This document shows, one piece after another, positions 49,262 through 60,762 of a stretch of DNA of 64,000 nt (positions within the stretch are counted from its first letter, which is position 1; every line of letters begins with the position of its first letter). The position numbers were made by a program, and so were the translations under genes. The notes under the pieces are model-generated. The model did no database searches. It had not been told where the DNA came from and saw only the letters and a program-made list of their open reading frames with translations. The stretch covers positions 57,501 to 121,500 of the forward strand of contig MVGU01001203.1 of assembly GCA_002005505.1 (NCBI GenBank), written 5' to 3'. Origin of the DNA: Botryococcus braunii. Its lineage: Eukaryota > Chlorophyta > Trebouxiophyceae.

Positions 49262-50599
49262 TGTCGTGAAATGGCGCGTGGCTGTGACCGCAAGTGGACA
49301 ATCAATAATTGTTGTGTTTATGATGCGAAACCGGTAGAAATATGATGCCGGCGGAAGAGAGACATTTGACAGCTCGGAATCGAGTGGAAATTATGATGGT
49401 ACATGTTCATCCCATTGGGGAATAAGACCTAGAAAATGGGCAAGACCTTTTGCCCTGTGGCTCCTGATTTCTGGCCCCTTTCAAGGCCAACTAGGACCCT
49501 CAGGAAGTCCCGTGTTAAGGAGTACAGCCAGAAGTAGACATTGGCTTCAGCCTGAATAGATTTACCTTCTCGTGGGTGCTCTGTGGTGTCGCCCCATGGA
49601 AGTGATCGGCACTTAAAGGCACCTACCGATAGATGCCGACGGATGTACCTGAACCTAAAGATTAATGATTTGGCAACTCTAAGCCGATCAAGACCGTTTC
49701 AGGTCTATTCCTAAAAGTTAGCTGCGTGAGAGCTACGCCGGTACGCTCATGAAAGCGCCGGTTGTATATAAGGAGGGATGCCTCCCCCTCACAGTTACAG
49801 TGAGATTCCAGAAAGTAAGGTTGTAAAAGGTTTGCCACCAAATCTGCCTCCTGTCCGGGCCGCGCCCCGATAGTGTGTTATGAGTCCTGATTGAATGATC
49901 GTTGTTAGTCCCACCAAAGCAATACCTGCGGTGAAACCTGCCTGATTGTCTCATTTACGTAAGAATATCGAAATTATTGAGCAACACCCCAGCAACAACT
50001 TTGTGCGAGTAACGTAGTACCATAAGCCAAGGAGCCGTAATACCCACGCGGGGATCCGCAACGACGCCATCGAGTACGAGTAAGTGCAAACATTTTAGAC
50101 GAGACCGAACATTAAATACAGTTATAAGCAACACTTAGGTGAAGCAACAGCACCTAGAACAAGCCGCACGTTCAGTGCCACGCACCCAAGCCGTAGGGAA
50201 CAATCGTCCCAAGCCCTCGAGCCAAGGAAGAATAGATACATCCTTGAATGGCCTTGTAAGCTCGCCAAATACAGTTTTAGTAATAACAGAACCGTGAAAG
50301 ACGCAAGTGTTTAAAGTCCTCTCAACCGTAGCCGCACAGCTAGGTAGCCGCGCGCATCACCGACTAAAATAGTCCGGCCAACCAGAAACAAGCCGGCCAG
50401 CCGAATCCGCAATCCGGAGCCTTTCCCCGGACCGTAAATCAATTGTCACACCGTAACAGCTAGGTCTCAGGGCCGTAATCCCTGGGTGGCGATCCGACCA
50501 ATCGATTCGAACCTACATTTCTAACCCCGCAGCCCGACTGAATCTCGCTAACTAACCGAAAAATTTTGTAGGGATACCGTTGGGCACGGCTACCCTGTA
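49262..50599 (+). repeat. 3' LTR of gypsy-B
   Basis: 1338 bp, TGTCGTGAAATGG .. CTACCCTGTA. A few substitutions separate it from the 5' LTR. The next 13 nt (50600-50612, TTAAGCACGCTAC) precede the target duplication AATGC. Confidence 0.95.
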
Positions 50600-50616
50600 T
50601 TAAGCACGCTACAATG

Positions 50617-51254
50617 CAATGAAGGCTTGGGCTTGAGGTCCCTCCCAAGTCCAAGGCACATCCTTCTTCAATAATTCTGTAAGGGGAAATGCAACATCTG
50701 CAAAATGATCCATAAATGTGTCATAGTATTGAGTTAAGCCTAAGAAACCTTTCAACTGTAACACATTCAAGGGAGTGGGCCAGTCCCGGATGGCTGCAAC
50801 CTTCCTCGGATCCACCATAATCCCTTGGGGTGTCAACAAGTGTCCCAAGTATTCCACGTGCTTAGAAACAAACTCACATTTAGATCTTTTACAATAGAAT
50901 TTATGTTCCCTAAGCACTGACAGGATAATACGTAAGTGCTCCATGTGTTCTGCAACAGACTTAGAATATATCAGGATGTCATCCAGGTAAACCAACACAA
51001 ACCTATCCAGAAAGGGAGCCAGGATAGTATTCATAACAGATTGGAATGTTGCAGGAGCATTAGTAAGTCCAAAAGGCATCACTGTGAACTCATAGTGGCC
51101 ATATCTGGTTTTAAACGCTGTTTTCTCAAAACTGTCTTCATGCATCCTAATCTGATGATAACCAGAAGCAAGGTCCAGCTTAGAAAAGACAGAACTACCA
51201 TGCAGTTGCTCAAACATTTCATCAATCCTAGGTAAAGGGTGTTGATTCCTCACT
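50617..51254 (-). pseudogene. Gypsy-A reverse transcriptase fragment
   Basis: RT from VRNQHPLPRIDEMFEQLHGS through FSKLDLASGYHQIRMHEDSF, FTVMPFGLTNAPATFQSVM and the active site LVYLDDILIYSK, to the thumb and connection (GFLGLTQYYDTFMDHFADVA). In-frame partners are 58141 and above (upstream) and 12551 (downstream). The first ten residues of the longest ORF come from gypsy-D LTR sequence and are not native. The YLDD site is intact. Confidence 0.95.
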
Positions 51255-51259
51255 GTAAT

Positions 51260-51557
51260 TGATACAGTAGAAACGGCCAAAGGATGCGAAAACAATGGTT
51301 ACAAGTTGTTTGGGCTCCACCTCAGTACCCGTCCAGTCCGGCCCGGTCCTTCCTCTGCCAAAACCTTGTTCTCCCTTTTCTAAGTGTATCCCTGTCTCCA
51401 TCGCCAATGCGCCTTGTCAAGTAAGGGGTCACTCCCTTGGCGCGTGAAGCAGCCACTTCTTGGCGTGGAGGACCATAACGCACGAAGGGACCCTTATGGA
51501 GGTCCAAATCCTCGTGGTCCGGTCATTTTCCCATAACACGCGACTATTCCTGTTACA
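51260..51557 (-). repeat. 3' LTR of gypsy-D
   Basis: On minus TGTAACAGGAATAG .. CTGTATCA. Its polypurine tract (minus AAGGGGAGGAGGG) is at 51558-51570. Confidence 0.95.
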
Positions 51558-51570
51558 CCCTCCTCCCCTT

Positions 51571-52265
51571 AGCTTGGACGTCACGGCCAAGAGGGAGACT
51601 CACTCTAAACAACTACACTACGCACCTAACACACTTGGCAGAGGTACGGTCCTGTCACGTCCTGTCCGCGGGTACTAGTCTGGCGTCCCCAGCCCAATGC
51701 CAGACCCCTGTCCTGTCCTGTCTTGTCCAGCCCTGTCCGTCTAACAATGTAAAGTCTGTCCCGTCCATACATAAATTCGCCCGTCCTGTCCAATAGGAAT
51801 GCTACCCAACGGCAGTGGGGCCACCCATCTGCGTCGGGCGTTACGCTACAGCGCGAGCTAGCACGGATGTCGCGACATGGCATGATTGACGTCCGAAACC
51901 TGACAAGGGTGAGCAGTCAGCACCGCATGCACCCAAGGTAGACGACACCCTACCTCGACGAGTCCTGTCCAGGGTGAGCGGTCATCACCGCACGCACCCG
52001 AGGTAGACATTCTACCCCGCTTACGTCCTATTCATCCGAGTGCGCTCTAGTACTGGGATACCCCCAGGGTACACTCTAAGGGCCAAGCTTAGAGCTTCCA
52101 AGGTGGCCCAAGGACGCACCGAGGGGCCGACCCGACCTGCCAGAGCACTAAGCGCGCCTAGCGCGCTTCCGCTGCTTCTGAGCATTTTTACCACGTCCTT
52201 TACGCTTCTTGTCCACCTTTTCTTTTTGTTCCGGCCTGTGCTCCGTGGTTAAATCCCAATACCGC
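51571..52265 (-). other. Gypsy-D 3' untranslated region
   Basis: About 700 bp without a gene. It contains CCTGTC-rich stretches (51640-51790) and a direct repeat GGGTGAGC(A/G)GTCA.CACCGCA (51907 and 51972). Confidence 0.6.
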
Positions 52266-52384
52266 TGTAACGCCTCCCTGGCGTGTTCTAAGTTATCCTC
52301 TGGCTCCCAAGTATTGTGAATATCCTCATACCCGGTCCATTTTACAAGATATTCTCGCGCAGTTTTCCGACCTCGTAACTTTCG
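52266..52384 (-). pseudogene. Gypsy-D chromodomain, out of frame
   Basis: On minus, in a shifted frame, REYLVKWTGYEDIHNTWEPE is the second half of a chromodomain that follows YEVEAVLGHR at the end of the pol ORF. A frameshift near 52375 produced the early stop. A lysine/arginine-rich tail extends to about 52140. Confidence 0.8.
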
Positions 52385-54661
52385 TTACCTATGGCCTAGC
52401 ACAGCCTCGACCTCATACTCCTCTTCTCCTTCAATAATCTCAGGTAGAGGAGGAGGTTGTACCGTCCCACCTTCCTTATAAGGCTTAAGCATAGAAACAT
52501 GGAAGACATCATGAACCCGCAGAGTTTTTGGAAGCCTAATTCTGAAAGCTACCGATGATACCTCTTGTACGATGGGAAAAGGCCCAATAAACCGAGGTAA
52601 GAGTTTTCTTGTCCGGGTATGCTTGAATTTCAGATTCTTTGTTGAGAGGAGGACAGGTTGGCCTATTTTCAAAATAGGAGCATCTTTTCTCCTCGCGTCC
52701 GCATATGCCTTCATGCGGTCCTGCGCAGCTTTGAGACATGTCCGCGCTCTTTCTAGATCCCATCTCATCCTTCGTACAAACTCTGCTGCTGCCGGTACAT
52801 ACTCACGTACAGAAGATGTCACACCTTCATAGACTTCCTGGAAGGGAATCGTGGGATCCTGACCGAAAGTCAACCTAAATGGAGTAGTGTTGATTGATTG
52901 CTGAAAAGTGTTGTTGTAAGAAAATTCAGCCTCACACAAATGTTTATCCCAGTCGTTGTGTCTTCCAGTGACGTAATGACGCAAGTAGTCCTCCAAGATC
53001 CTATTAATTCGTTCCGTTTGACCGTCAGTCTGCGGATGAAACGCTGTAGATAGCGCAGAGCGACAACCGGTCAACCGAAAGAGCTCTTGACAGAATCGAC
53101 CCACCCATCTAGGATCTCTGTCTGACACAATGTGAGTGGGAAACCCATGCAAGGTGAAGACACGGGTCCGCAACAGTTGAGCTATCACTTCTGCACTTGT
53201 GTCAGTGGTCGTCGCAGCGAAGTGCGCATACTTTGACAACCTATCAACAGCAACCCAGATAGCGTCATACCCTTCCTTAGTTCTTGGCAGTCCAGTGATT
53301 AGGTCCATAGACATTGATTGCCACTTTCTGTCAGGTATTTCTAGAGGGTGTAGTAACCCTACAGGTAAGTGTGCTGGGGCTTTGACACGTTGACACGAGT
53401 CACATTGGGCCACAAAGTCAGCCACATCTGAGGCCATCCCTGGCCACCACCAGGAACGTTGCACTAATTCGAGGGTCCTGTCCCTGCCTGGATGACCAAC
53501 TATAGGTGGTCCATGCAAATTTTCCAGGATTTCTCTACGAAGGTTACGTTCGTCACCGTCAGAACTCATATGGTGGGAGGGAACGTAAATGCGCGCACCG
53601 CGCTTCCACAAGCCACTATGGAAGCTTAACTTGCGGCGATTTTGTTTTCGGTGGAGCCAATCATCTATCTCATATGCCTCACTTAAAACCCTTCCCCATC
53701 CCCTCAACCCGTCCATCGGCGTGGGTAGGGTGGTGGAGTCTGCAGCCTCCCCAACCTCCATCGCTTCTACTCCGACAAGGGGAGAGTGCTCCCCCAGGGG
53801 CCCAGCCCTAGCCTGAACCGACGCCTGAACCCCAGCCTGGGCCCGAGCTAGGGCTCGGACGTGGGCCCCGGCTAAGTGAGGACTCCTAGACAATGGGTCA
53901 GCTGGGTTAGTGGATTCCGGTGCATATTCCCATTGGATGTCGAATAACTGTAGAAACTCCGCCCAGCGCGCCCGTCTGGGTGAGAGTAGGGTTTGGGTTT
54001 GCAAAAAACTATTCGCGCGATGGTCCGTAACAACTGTGAAAGTTTGCCCTAATAAGCAACACCTCCACTCCTTGAGGGCATACAACACACCTGCAAGCTC
54101 TTTTTCAGTTGTGGAATAATTGCGTTCGGCATTACTAAGCTTTTTACTGAAGTATGCTACAGGTCTACCTTCTTGCAATAGTACTGCACCCACCCCATAG
54201 TCACTGGCATCTGAGATCACTTTGAAAGGCTTGCTACTGTCTGGGAGTGCTAGTACAGGAGCATTGGACAAAGTTTCTTTTAAACTTTGAAACGCCTGCT
54301 CTTCAGCTTCTCCCCACGTCCAAGGAACTTTGCCAGTGAGCCGGGTTAAGGGGGCCGCAAGCGTACTGTAACCCGGGACGAACTTGCGGAAGTAGCTGGC
54401 TAGTCCCAAGAATTGTCGTACGTGCGTGCTCCCCGTGGGTGTTGGCCAGTCCACAATAGTCCGAACTTTGGCAGGGTGAACTTTGATGCCGTCGCGCCCC
54501 ACGACATGTCCCAAATACCGCAACTCGTCAGCAAAAAACTCACACTTGGATAATTTGGCATAAAGTTTTTCCTCTCTCAGCCGAGTAAGGATGCGAGTTA
54601 AGTGCTCTAAGTGATGTTCCCTTGACTTGCTGTATACCAACAAATCATCTAGGTAAACCAC
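52385..54661 (-). pseudogene. Gypsy-D RT end, RNase H and integrase
   Basis: 758 codons from the RT active site VYLDDLLVYSK. RNase H: PFKVISDASDYGVGAVLLQE, EKELAGVLYALKEW, VVTDHRANSFL, STNPADPLSR. Integrase: zinc domain HGPPIVGHPGRDRTLELV .. CDSCQRVK, core SMDLITGLP, VSDRDPRW and DGQTERIN, C-terminal HDVFHVSMLKPY. It is separated from the RT start at 54649-55242 by a frameshift just ahead of YLDD and ends early in the chromodomain. Confidence 0.9.
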
Positions 54662-55242
54662 AACAAAACCTCTCGAATAAAATCATGAAACACACTGTTC
54701 AGCAGCCGTTGAAACGTGGAGGGAGCATTCGTGAGACCAAAAGGAAGCACCAAAAATTCAAATGAACCTAAGGGTGTTCTAAAAGCGGTTTTGGGAACAT
54801 CGGATTCATGTAATCGCACTTGATGGTAACCTGACAAGAGATCAAAAGAGGTAAAGAACTTTGCACCCTGCAGCTTGTCCAGAAGATCGTCTATCCGTGG
54901 CAACGGATATTTGTCCTTCCTTGTTAAGTTATTAACTGCCCTGTAATCTATAACCATTCGGAATGTTCCGTCTTTCTTTCTCACAAACAATATGGGGCTA
55001 CCATACGGTGATGCACTCGGCCTGATGAAACCCTGTGCTAGTAATTCCTCAACCTGCCTCCAACACTCCGCCACTTCTGGTTCAGCCAACCTATAAGTGG
55101 GGCGACAGGGCGGCGTATGGCCGGGTGTCATAGGTATAGTGTGCAAGATGCCCCTGTCTGGAGGTAAATCTGGCAATTTCTCTGGAAAAACATCCAAAAA
55201 CTCTAACAACAATTGCATCAAGTCTTGTGGCTTGTCAGTCAT
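54649..55242 (-). pseudogene. Gypsy-D RT, N-terminal part
   Basis: [79 protein letters not shown]. The frame shifts at the GAGGTTTTGTTG stretch near 54663-54670, one base short of reading VYLDD. The frame is open further upstream on minus (to about 55310), overlapping the protease ORF, so gag-pro and pol were probably joined by frameshifting. Confidence 0.9.
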
Positions 55243-55277
55243 ACCCTCAATAACACGCCGGGAGTTTTCGTTTAAAT

Positions 55278-56291
55278 TTAGGCCGGTGGCTCCGCTGTCT
55301 TCGTCCCAAGGATTATCCCCTCTGTAGTTGCAACTGCAACCCTATGGAGATAGTGTGTTGCACAAACTGAGTCCTGTCCACTCCTTGCCTCTCGCACAAC
55401 CCCCCAAAACCCTGGACAACCCTTTCGCATAGCCCGCCTAGCTTGACCCTCACTTATAACATTCACTTTTTGCGCCGGTAAGGTACCTCTTTCACTAGGG
55501 GGCAGCGGGTTGAGGAGTGTAATGTAGTGTGAGGAATGAGGCGGTTTAAGATGAACTGCGCCATGATTGTAGTCAATTAACGCTTTTCTTTCTTTCAGAA
55601 AATCCTCACCAAGGATTAAGTCCACCCCATCCAACAGAGTTTCGCAGACAATGAAATCCCTCTCTTCCACATATGTTTGAGATAAGTGCACCCTGAGCTT
55701 AGCTGTCCCTGCCGAGCGCATGGTCTGCCCATCTGCAAGCTGGACATCCACACACTTCTTTGACAGCCTCACTCCGAGAGTAGCTAGGAAGTCATGTCTG
55801 ACGAACGAGTGCGTCGCCCCGGTATCGACTAAAGCGACGCCCTTCACAGCAGTACCGTTAACATGAAAAAGAATTGCTAAATGCCTATTTGAAAAAGCTT
55901 GAGCAAAAGATACGCTGAATTTGGGTCCGGCATGGTAACCTACATAGGAGTAGGGGACATCAGGTCCCTTGGTACCTTGCAGGATAACTCTCATGCGTTT
56001 TAGCCATGGGTACACTGCCTTGGATTTCGCCACTTTACTACCCATTAGAAAACAAGCACTTAAATGCTTATTTGCTTGTTGCTCACGAGCGAAAGTGGAT
56101 AAGGTGTCCTCAGCTTCACCTATAGGTACTGCAACAAATGTCGGTTTAGACGTTCCATCGGGTAGGGTATTGTCAAAGGGGCCTCTAGAAAAAGAACAAT
56201 GCAAAAACTCAGAACAACGTTGCTCGATAGAAGAATGAAAAGATTCCCAAGGAACAAAAGTGTGGAGGTTTCCTTCTCTAACTCCACTCAT
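55278..56291 (-). CDS. Gypsy-D aspartic protease ORF
   Basis: 337 aa. Retropepsin: VKGVALVDTGATHSFVRHDF (Asp about 157) with ILGEDFLKE further on. Upstream 140 residues are of unknown function. Its ATG overlaps the gag stop as ATGA (56288-56291), a layout suited to termination-reinitiation. The frame is intact. Confidence 0.85.
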   Translation of the reverse strand: MSGVREGNLHTFVPWESFHSSIEQRCSEFLHCSFSRGPFDNTLPDGTSKPTFVAVPIGEAEDTLSTFAREQQANKHLSACFLMGSKVAKSKAVYPWLKRMRVILQGTKGPDVPYSYVGYHAGPKFSVSFAQAFSNRHLAILFHVNGTAVKGVALVDTGATHSFVRHDFLATLGVRLSKKCVDVQLADGQTMRSAGTAKLRVHLSQTYVEERDFIVCETLLDGVDLILGEDFLKERKALIDYNHGAVHLKPPHSSHYITLLNPLPPSERGTLPAQKVNVISEGQARRAMRKGCPGFWGVVREARSGQDSVCATHYLHRVAVATTEGIILGTKTAEPPA

Positions 56292-57730
56292 GGCCTACCG
56301 CGTCCCCTTGCCCGGCCCCGTCCACGGCCCCGTCCTCTGATTCTCCTCCCCCGTCCGGCCCCACCCTGTGCTGTCCACCCTTGCATAGGGGCTGCTCCCA
56401 CACCGAGGGACCTAAAGTTGTTGTGGCCCCCTCCTACCCGTCGCCGCAGCAAATCACCAGCCAGACCTGGAATTGGTGGAGCAGGCTGGTTTACCTCCTG
56501 TCTGGCCTTCACAATGTGTTGCAAGATGTCCCACTGTTGTTGATTAAGATAGGCGTTAGGGTCCTCTCTAAGTTTTTTGAGTGGGCAAAACCAAGATTCA
56601 TGGCCAGGGGTATTGCACGCGTAACAGCTTCTGTTGAGGGGAAAGGCAACTCTAGTGGCCCTCCGATACTCAGGAGGTAAACCATCCCTGCGGGGATAAG
56701 GAGTCGCGCCTTGGATCGCGGCGACCGTGGCGAGGGGCGCAGGGTAACCATGGGCCATCTGGATTGGCGTTGCCACTATCGGTGCAGCTGCCATCATCCC
56801 AAATTCATGACTGTAGTAGGGGATTGTCCAGTCCTGTCCGACGCCAGCAACGTGCGGTGCTGGGCCAACGGTGGCGGTTGCAATGCTTGAGTTAGGGCCC
56901 CCGGGGCCGGTTCTCAGTCTCTTTGCCTGTAAGGGCCCGCCCACCGCGGCATCGTACCGTGTGAGTAAACTTATCAAGGCATCAAAATCATCAAAACCTT
57001 TGCCTGTTGTAGGGTTAATTGCTGAATATTTCTTGAAATCCTCACGTAGGCCTTTACGAAACCTATGGATTTTCTCCCCCATGGATAGGTCCCCACTGAC
57101 TTCTACCTCTGCTAGCAAGGTTGTAAAGCGCTCAACATACTTCTCAACTGATTCGTTGCCCTGATATACGGAATCAAGTTTATCCCTTGCCTTTGCAACC
57201 TTATCAGTGTTATCATAGACAGAAGACAACAGATCCCCAAAGAGAGCTAAATCCACGACAGCACCTGGATTTTGCCTCACGTAAGCTGCTTTTTTGGTTA
57301 ACCACACCTTTTTCACGCTCTTTCCTAAGCAGCGCACTGCGTAGTCAACCCTGAGGTTCGCGGGCACACCGGTGAGTTCAGAATATGACCTCACATCGTC
57401 TAGGAATTGTTCGAGATCGTCCCTGCGTCCCTCGAATTTTTCCGGTAAGTGGGTTCGAACGGTCGGGATTCTTGCCTGTGGGTTCGCGGGGTTTTGAGCC
57501 GCAACTTCAGCGTTTTCTGCCTGTTGTCGTAACTCAGCCAGTTCGGCAGCCATTGCCGCTTCACGCCCCTCGGCCTCTGCCAAAGCAGCCTGCAGCTCTT
57601 CGACTTGTCGTCTAGCCATATCTGAGCTGTCAGTGCTGGCGAGGCTCGGTGACACAGGAAATCGAGAAAGTCCGGGTGGGGGCCCTAAACTCGGTGACCG
57701 GAGTCGTAGGCCCCTAAAAGCGCCACACAC
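56288..57730 (-). CDS. Gypsy-D gag (480 aa)
   Basis: Ty3/gypsy gag: KFEGRRDDLEQFLDDVRSYS, GNESVEKYVERFTTLLAEVE and SMGEKIHRFRKGLREDFKKY, with a coiled-coil-like N-terminal stretch (RRQVEELQAALAEAEGREAA). Zinc knuckle CYACNTPGHESWFC near residue 390. The C-terminus is a glycine-arginine (RGRGRGRGRARGRG) tail. Likely start at the ATG at 57730 or at 57616 (MARRQVEEL). Confidence 0.9.
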   Translation of the reverse strand: MCGAFRGLRLRSPSLGPPPGLSRFPVSPSLASTDSSDMARRQVEELQAALAEAEGREAAMAAELAELRQQAENAEVAAQNPANPQARIPTVRTHLPEKFEGRRDDLEQFLDDVRSYSELTGVPANLRVDYAVRCLGKSVKKVWLTKKAAYVRQNPGAVVDLALFGDLLSSVYDNTDKVAKARDKLDSVYQGNESVEKYVERFTTLLAEVEVSGDLSMGEKIHRFRKGLREDFKKYSAINPTTGKGFDDFDALISLLTRYDAAVGGPLQAKRLRTGPGGPNSSIATATVGPAPHVAGVGQDWTIPYYSHEFGMMAAAPIVATPIQMAHGYPAPLATVAAIQGATPYPRRDGLPPEYRRATRVAFPLNRSCYACNTPGHESWFCPLKKLREDPNAYLNQQQWDILQHIVKARQEVNQPAPPIPGLAGDLLRRRVGGGHNNFRSLGVGAAPMQGWTAQGGAGRGRRIRGRGRGRGRARGRGRP

Positions 57731-57821
57731 ACCACAACTAACCCAATCCGAATCTATAGAATTCTCTGAAAAACTTCATTGGGAAATTTTTTCAACGAGA
57801 GGAGCTCAAAATTTGGCCCCT

Positions 57822-57834
57822 CTCGCCGATACCA
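57822..57834 (-). promoter_or_regulatory. Primer-binding site of gypsy-D
   Basis: On minus TGGTATCGGCGAG starts one base after the 5' LTR. Same site as in gypsy-C and gypsy-F. Confidence 0.6.
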
Positions 57835-57835
57835 G

Positions 57836-58135
57836 TGATACAGTAGAAACGGCCAAAGGATGCGAAAACAATGGTTACAAGTTGTTTGGGCTCCACCTCA
57901 GTACCCGTCCAGTCCGGCCCGGTCCTTCCTCTGCCAAAACCTTGTTCTATCCTTTTTCTAAGTGTATCCCTGTCTCCATCGCCAATGCGCCTTGTCAAGT
58001 AAGGGGTCACTCCCTTGGCGCGTGAAGCAGCCACTTCTTGGCGTGGAGGACCATAACGCACGAAGGGACCCTTATGGAGGTCCAAATCCTCGTCGTCCGG
58101 TCATTTTCCCATAACACGCGACTATTCCTGTTACA
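57836..58135 (-). repeat. 5' LTR of gypsy-D
   Basis: 300 bp, matching 51260-51557 with a small indel in the TTCTATCCTTTTTC stretch and few substitutions. Confidence 0.95.
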
Positions 58136-58140
58136 GTAAT

Positions 58141-59228
58141 CATGTTCAAGGCTCTATAGTCAATACACAAACGCCAACCACCATCCATCTTTGGGACAAA
58201 GAGGATAGGTGCACCGAAAGGGGAAGTCGATGGGCGGATGAAGCCCCTCTCAAGGAGCACCCCGAAGTCGATGAGATGGCTTTGAAAAAAAGATGGGATA
58301 TGGCCATTGGTGCAAGAAGTTCTCAAAAAAATCGAAAGGAAACTGGATTTTTACGAGGAGGAATTAAGAAAAGATTAATCAGTATTCATGAATCGAGTGA
58401 AAAAATTTCTAAAAATTTTCCACAAAGATTTGAAAAAAGGGGTTGCAACTGTGCACGAAGCTCAGCAAGCTGAGCTCCGGACAGTGGATAAATGCGGGAG
58501 GCTGGAGGAACTGCACCCGGCTCCAATCTAATATAGTGGTCTCCGGCACGAGAAGGAGGCAGGCCCTGAGGCAGTCCTGAAAGGACATCTTTAAATTCAT
58601 GCAGAAGCTGCTCCAACTCTGGCACGTTATATGTATTTGTATTTAAGGAGGGTTCGGTCACTGCATTAAGCTGAATCAGATCGATTGGATCACCCAACTG
58701 GACCAACTCTTCCACTTCTATGGAGGAGATCATATACTCAGGTACACCTGACCTTTGGCAGCCCACAAGTACATGTGTCCTATCAGAATGAATCAATGAA
58801 ACTGCATTTAGCTTCCAATTTACAACCGGATTAAATACAGTCAACCAAGGTTTCCCTAAAAATAAGTCATAGTATGCCAACTCTGTGGGGAGACAGGTGA
58901 CTCCAAAATCCAGAGACCCCACAGTCAGGTCAATTGCCACACTACTCTCTACTATAGAGGTCCTACCATCAGCAACACGAATAGCAACATGTGAACTTAA
59001 AGAAGCAGTGGGAAGGGCGAGCTCCTGCACAAGTTTATTATCAATAAAGTTTGCAGAGGCCCCACTGTCTAACAAAATCCTGACAGGTCTACCAGCAAGA
59101 ATTCCCTCAATTTCAATGCACGTAGAGGAAAGATCAGGACCATTCACAGTCTGGCTAGTGTTTAACTGCACAAAAGAGTCAAAGGAAGTTTCTGCTTCAC
59201 ACTCAAACAACCAGTCTGCACAAAGCAA
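58141..59228 (-). pseudogene. Gypsy-A protease and start of RT
   Basis: Protease RPVRILLDSGASANFIDNKL (Asp about 55) and LFLGKPWLTVFNPVVNWKLN, then the pre-RT linker LHEFKDVLSGLPQGLPPSRA and SGAQLAELRAQLQPLF. An AT-rich insert (58263-58438) breaks the frame here. RT continues [38 protein letters not shown], reaching the gypsy-D insertion. Upstream gag is not present: the text between 59229 and 59385 is unrecognised. Confidence 0.85.
58263..58438 (+). other. AT-rich insert of unknown origin
   Basis: About 170 bp with runs of A, unlike the surrounding base use, placed inside gypsy-A RT between QLQPLF and [10 protein letters not shown] plus ORF crosses it (GIKKRLISIHESSEKISKNF) and another frame reads [21 protein letters not shown] do not recognise either. 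Composition suggests organellar DNA, but nothing proves it. Confidence 0.5.
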
Positions 59229-59385
59229 CGAAACAAGGGCAAGCCTGATGAGTTGTGACGATATAGCAGGTGCCTGTTATACTAAGTAGCCATTATGGAT
59301 TTCGAACAGAATATGTCCTGTCCGGGTGCCCTGGAGACCGGGAAGACTGCGCCCTCGAGTCGGGACTTGCGCGATTCGAGAGGAT

Positions 59386-60762
59386 TGTGTACTGCTTAAT
59401 AAAACCCTCAATCTTGTGCCCTTTCAAGTCCCAGCCCCGCACGTGTTGGGCTGGAGTGAGACTTAGAAGGAAATCTGCTGTTTTACACGTTGTGGGCCCG
59501 CTTGAAGGCCAGTTTTAAGGTGCAGTTCATAAGCGGCTGCTAAACAGTTCCTTGATGTTTCAGGAATCAGCTCGTACTTTCTAAAAAAGTGGTGACGTGT
59601 AATGTTTAGCGTCTCTTCATTGTGAACTTCATGTTCAGAATCTGCTTGATTTAACCAGAACTACCTAGATTCTCTTTACGTGTCAAGTGATCCTGCTTTG
59701 TGGATTACGTGGCAGCTCAGAATCAGTTGTAACCTGGGCACCAGAGGGACCTGATCCCTCTGGACTCTTCGTTCCAGCGGGGTCCTGAAAGGTCGAGAAT
59801 CCCCGCGTAAGTTCGGGGAATACTATTTAAGGGCGACCAGCCGTCCTCTAAACCACGCTGTGCTAGGAAGTTAGGTGAGGGAAACCTCTGTCGTGAGTCT
59901 TTGTAACCGCACAAGTTTGAATCCCAACATTCCTACTAGCCTCGTCCGTGACCACTGCGTTAATGTGCCTGACCGTTTGTCCTTGAATGTCCTAGTCGTA
60001 ACTTGATCTACCCCACTTGTCTGTCGTAACTCGTCGCAATTGTGAAGCAACACCTCTGAAACTCAGTGCCAGTATTGATTTGGATATCTTCTATCAAATC
60101 TTAATAGTATCAGTGAGCATTCCACCCTTTTAGCAAGAACCGAAGATCAACACCAAGATCTAGCCGTCCCACCTTCGTGCAGTAACAATCAATTTACCTG
60201 TTCCAGTACCTATAGTAATTCATAGTTTATCATATAGTCGTTCATAAATTTCATTTAACAAGCGCCGCAAGTAATTTGGTACGAAGCCGCCACACCTAAG
60301 TCGTAACATCACGCACAGTAGTACCAACCCGGATCCTGAAAAGGAGCATCAAACCCTAACAGTAGGATTAGAATAAAGAAGATTAACACCTTTGAAAGTG
60401 AAATATCTGATTTATAACTCCAGTGAAGTTCATACTCCAGCCGTCAACCCCCAAAGTCCGATAGCCCGGCCTGCGATAGGCCGTAAGCCGGTGACCCCGA
60501 CTACAAATCCCCGACTAAAACATCCGAGACTTGAACCGCAGCAGTCTCCGATTGTAACCTCCAGCCTTCGCATCGCACAATCGTAAGTACCAGTAATCCA
60601 GTAATCCGGTAATCCAGGTCTCAAGGCCGAATCCTTGAGTGGCGATCCGCATAATTTACCTTGATACAGAAGCCGCAGCCCAGCTATTACTAACCGTAGT
60701 TGCATAATCTCTAATTTCAATCAGAAAAAAATTTGTCTACCTTGGGTAACGGGTACCCTATA
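59386..60762 (+). repeat. 5' LTR of gypsy-E (LTR-A)
   Basis: 1377 bp, the counterpart of the solo LTR at 959-2385. Starts TGTGTACTGC, ends TACCCTATA. TGGCGATCCG, equal to the start of the PBS, also lies within it at 60640-60649. Confidence 0.9.

Larger units (their letters stand above)
51260..58135 (-). mobile_element. Gypsy-D chromovirus
   Basis: 6.9 kb on minus, TSD GTAAT at 51255-51259 and 58136-58140. LTRs 298 bp (51260-51557) and 300 bp (57836-58135), nearly identical. PBS, gag, protease, RT, RNase H, integrase and chromodomain are all present but broken by at least two frameshifts in pol. It lies in gypsy-A RT in the same orientation. Confidence 0.95.
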
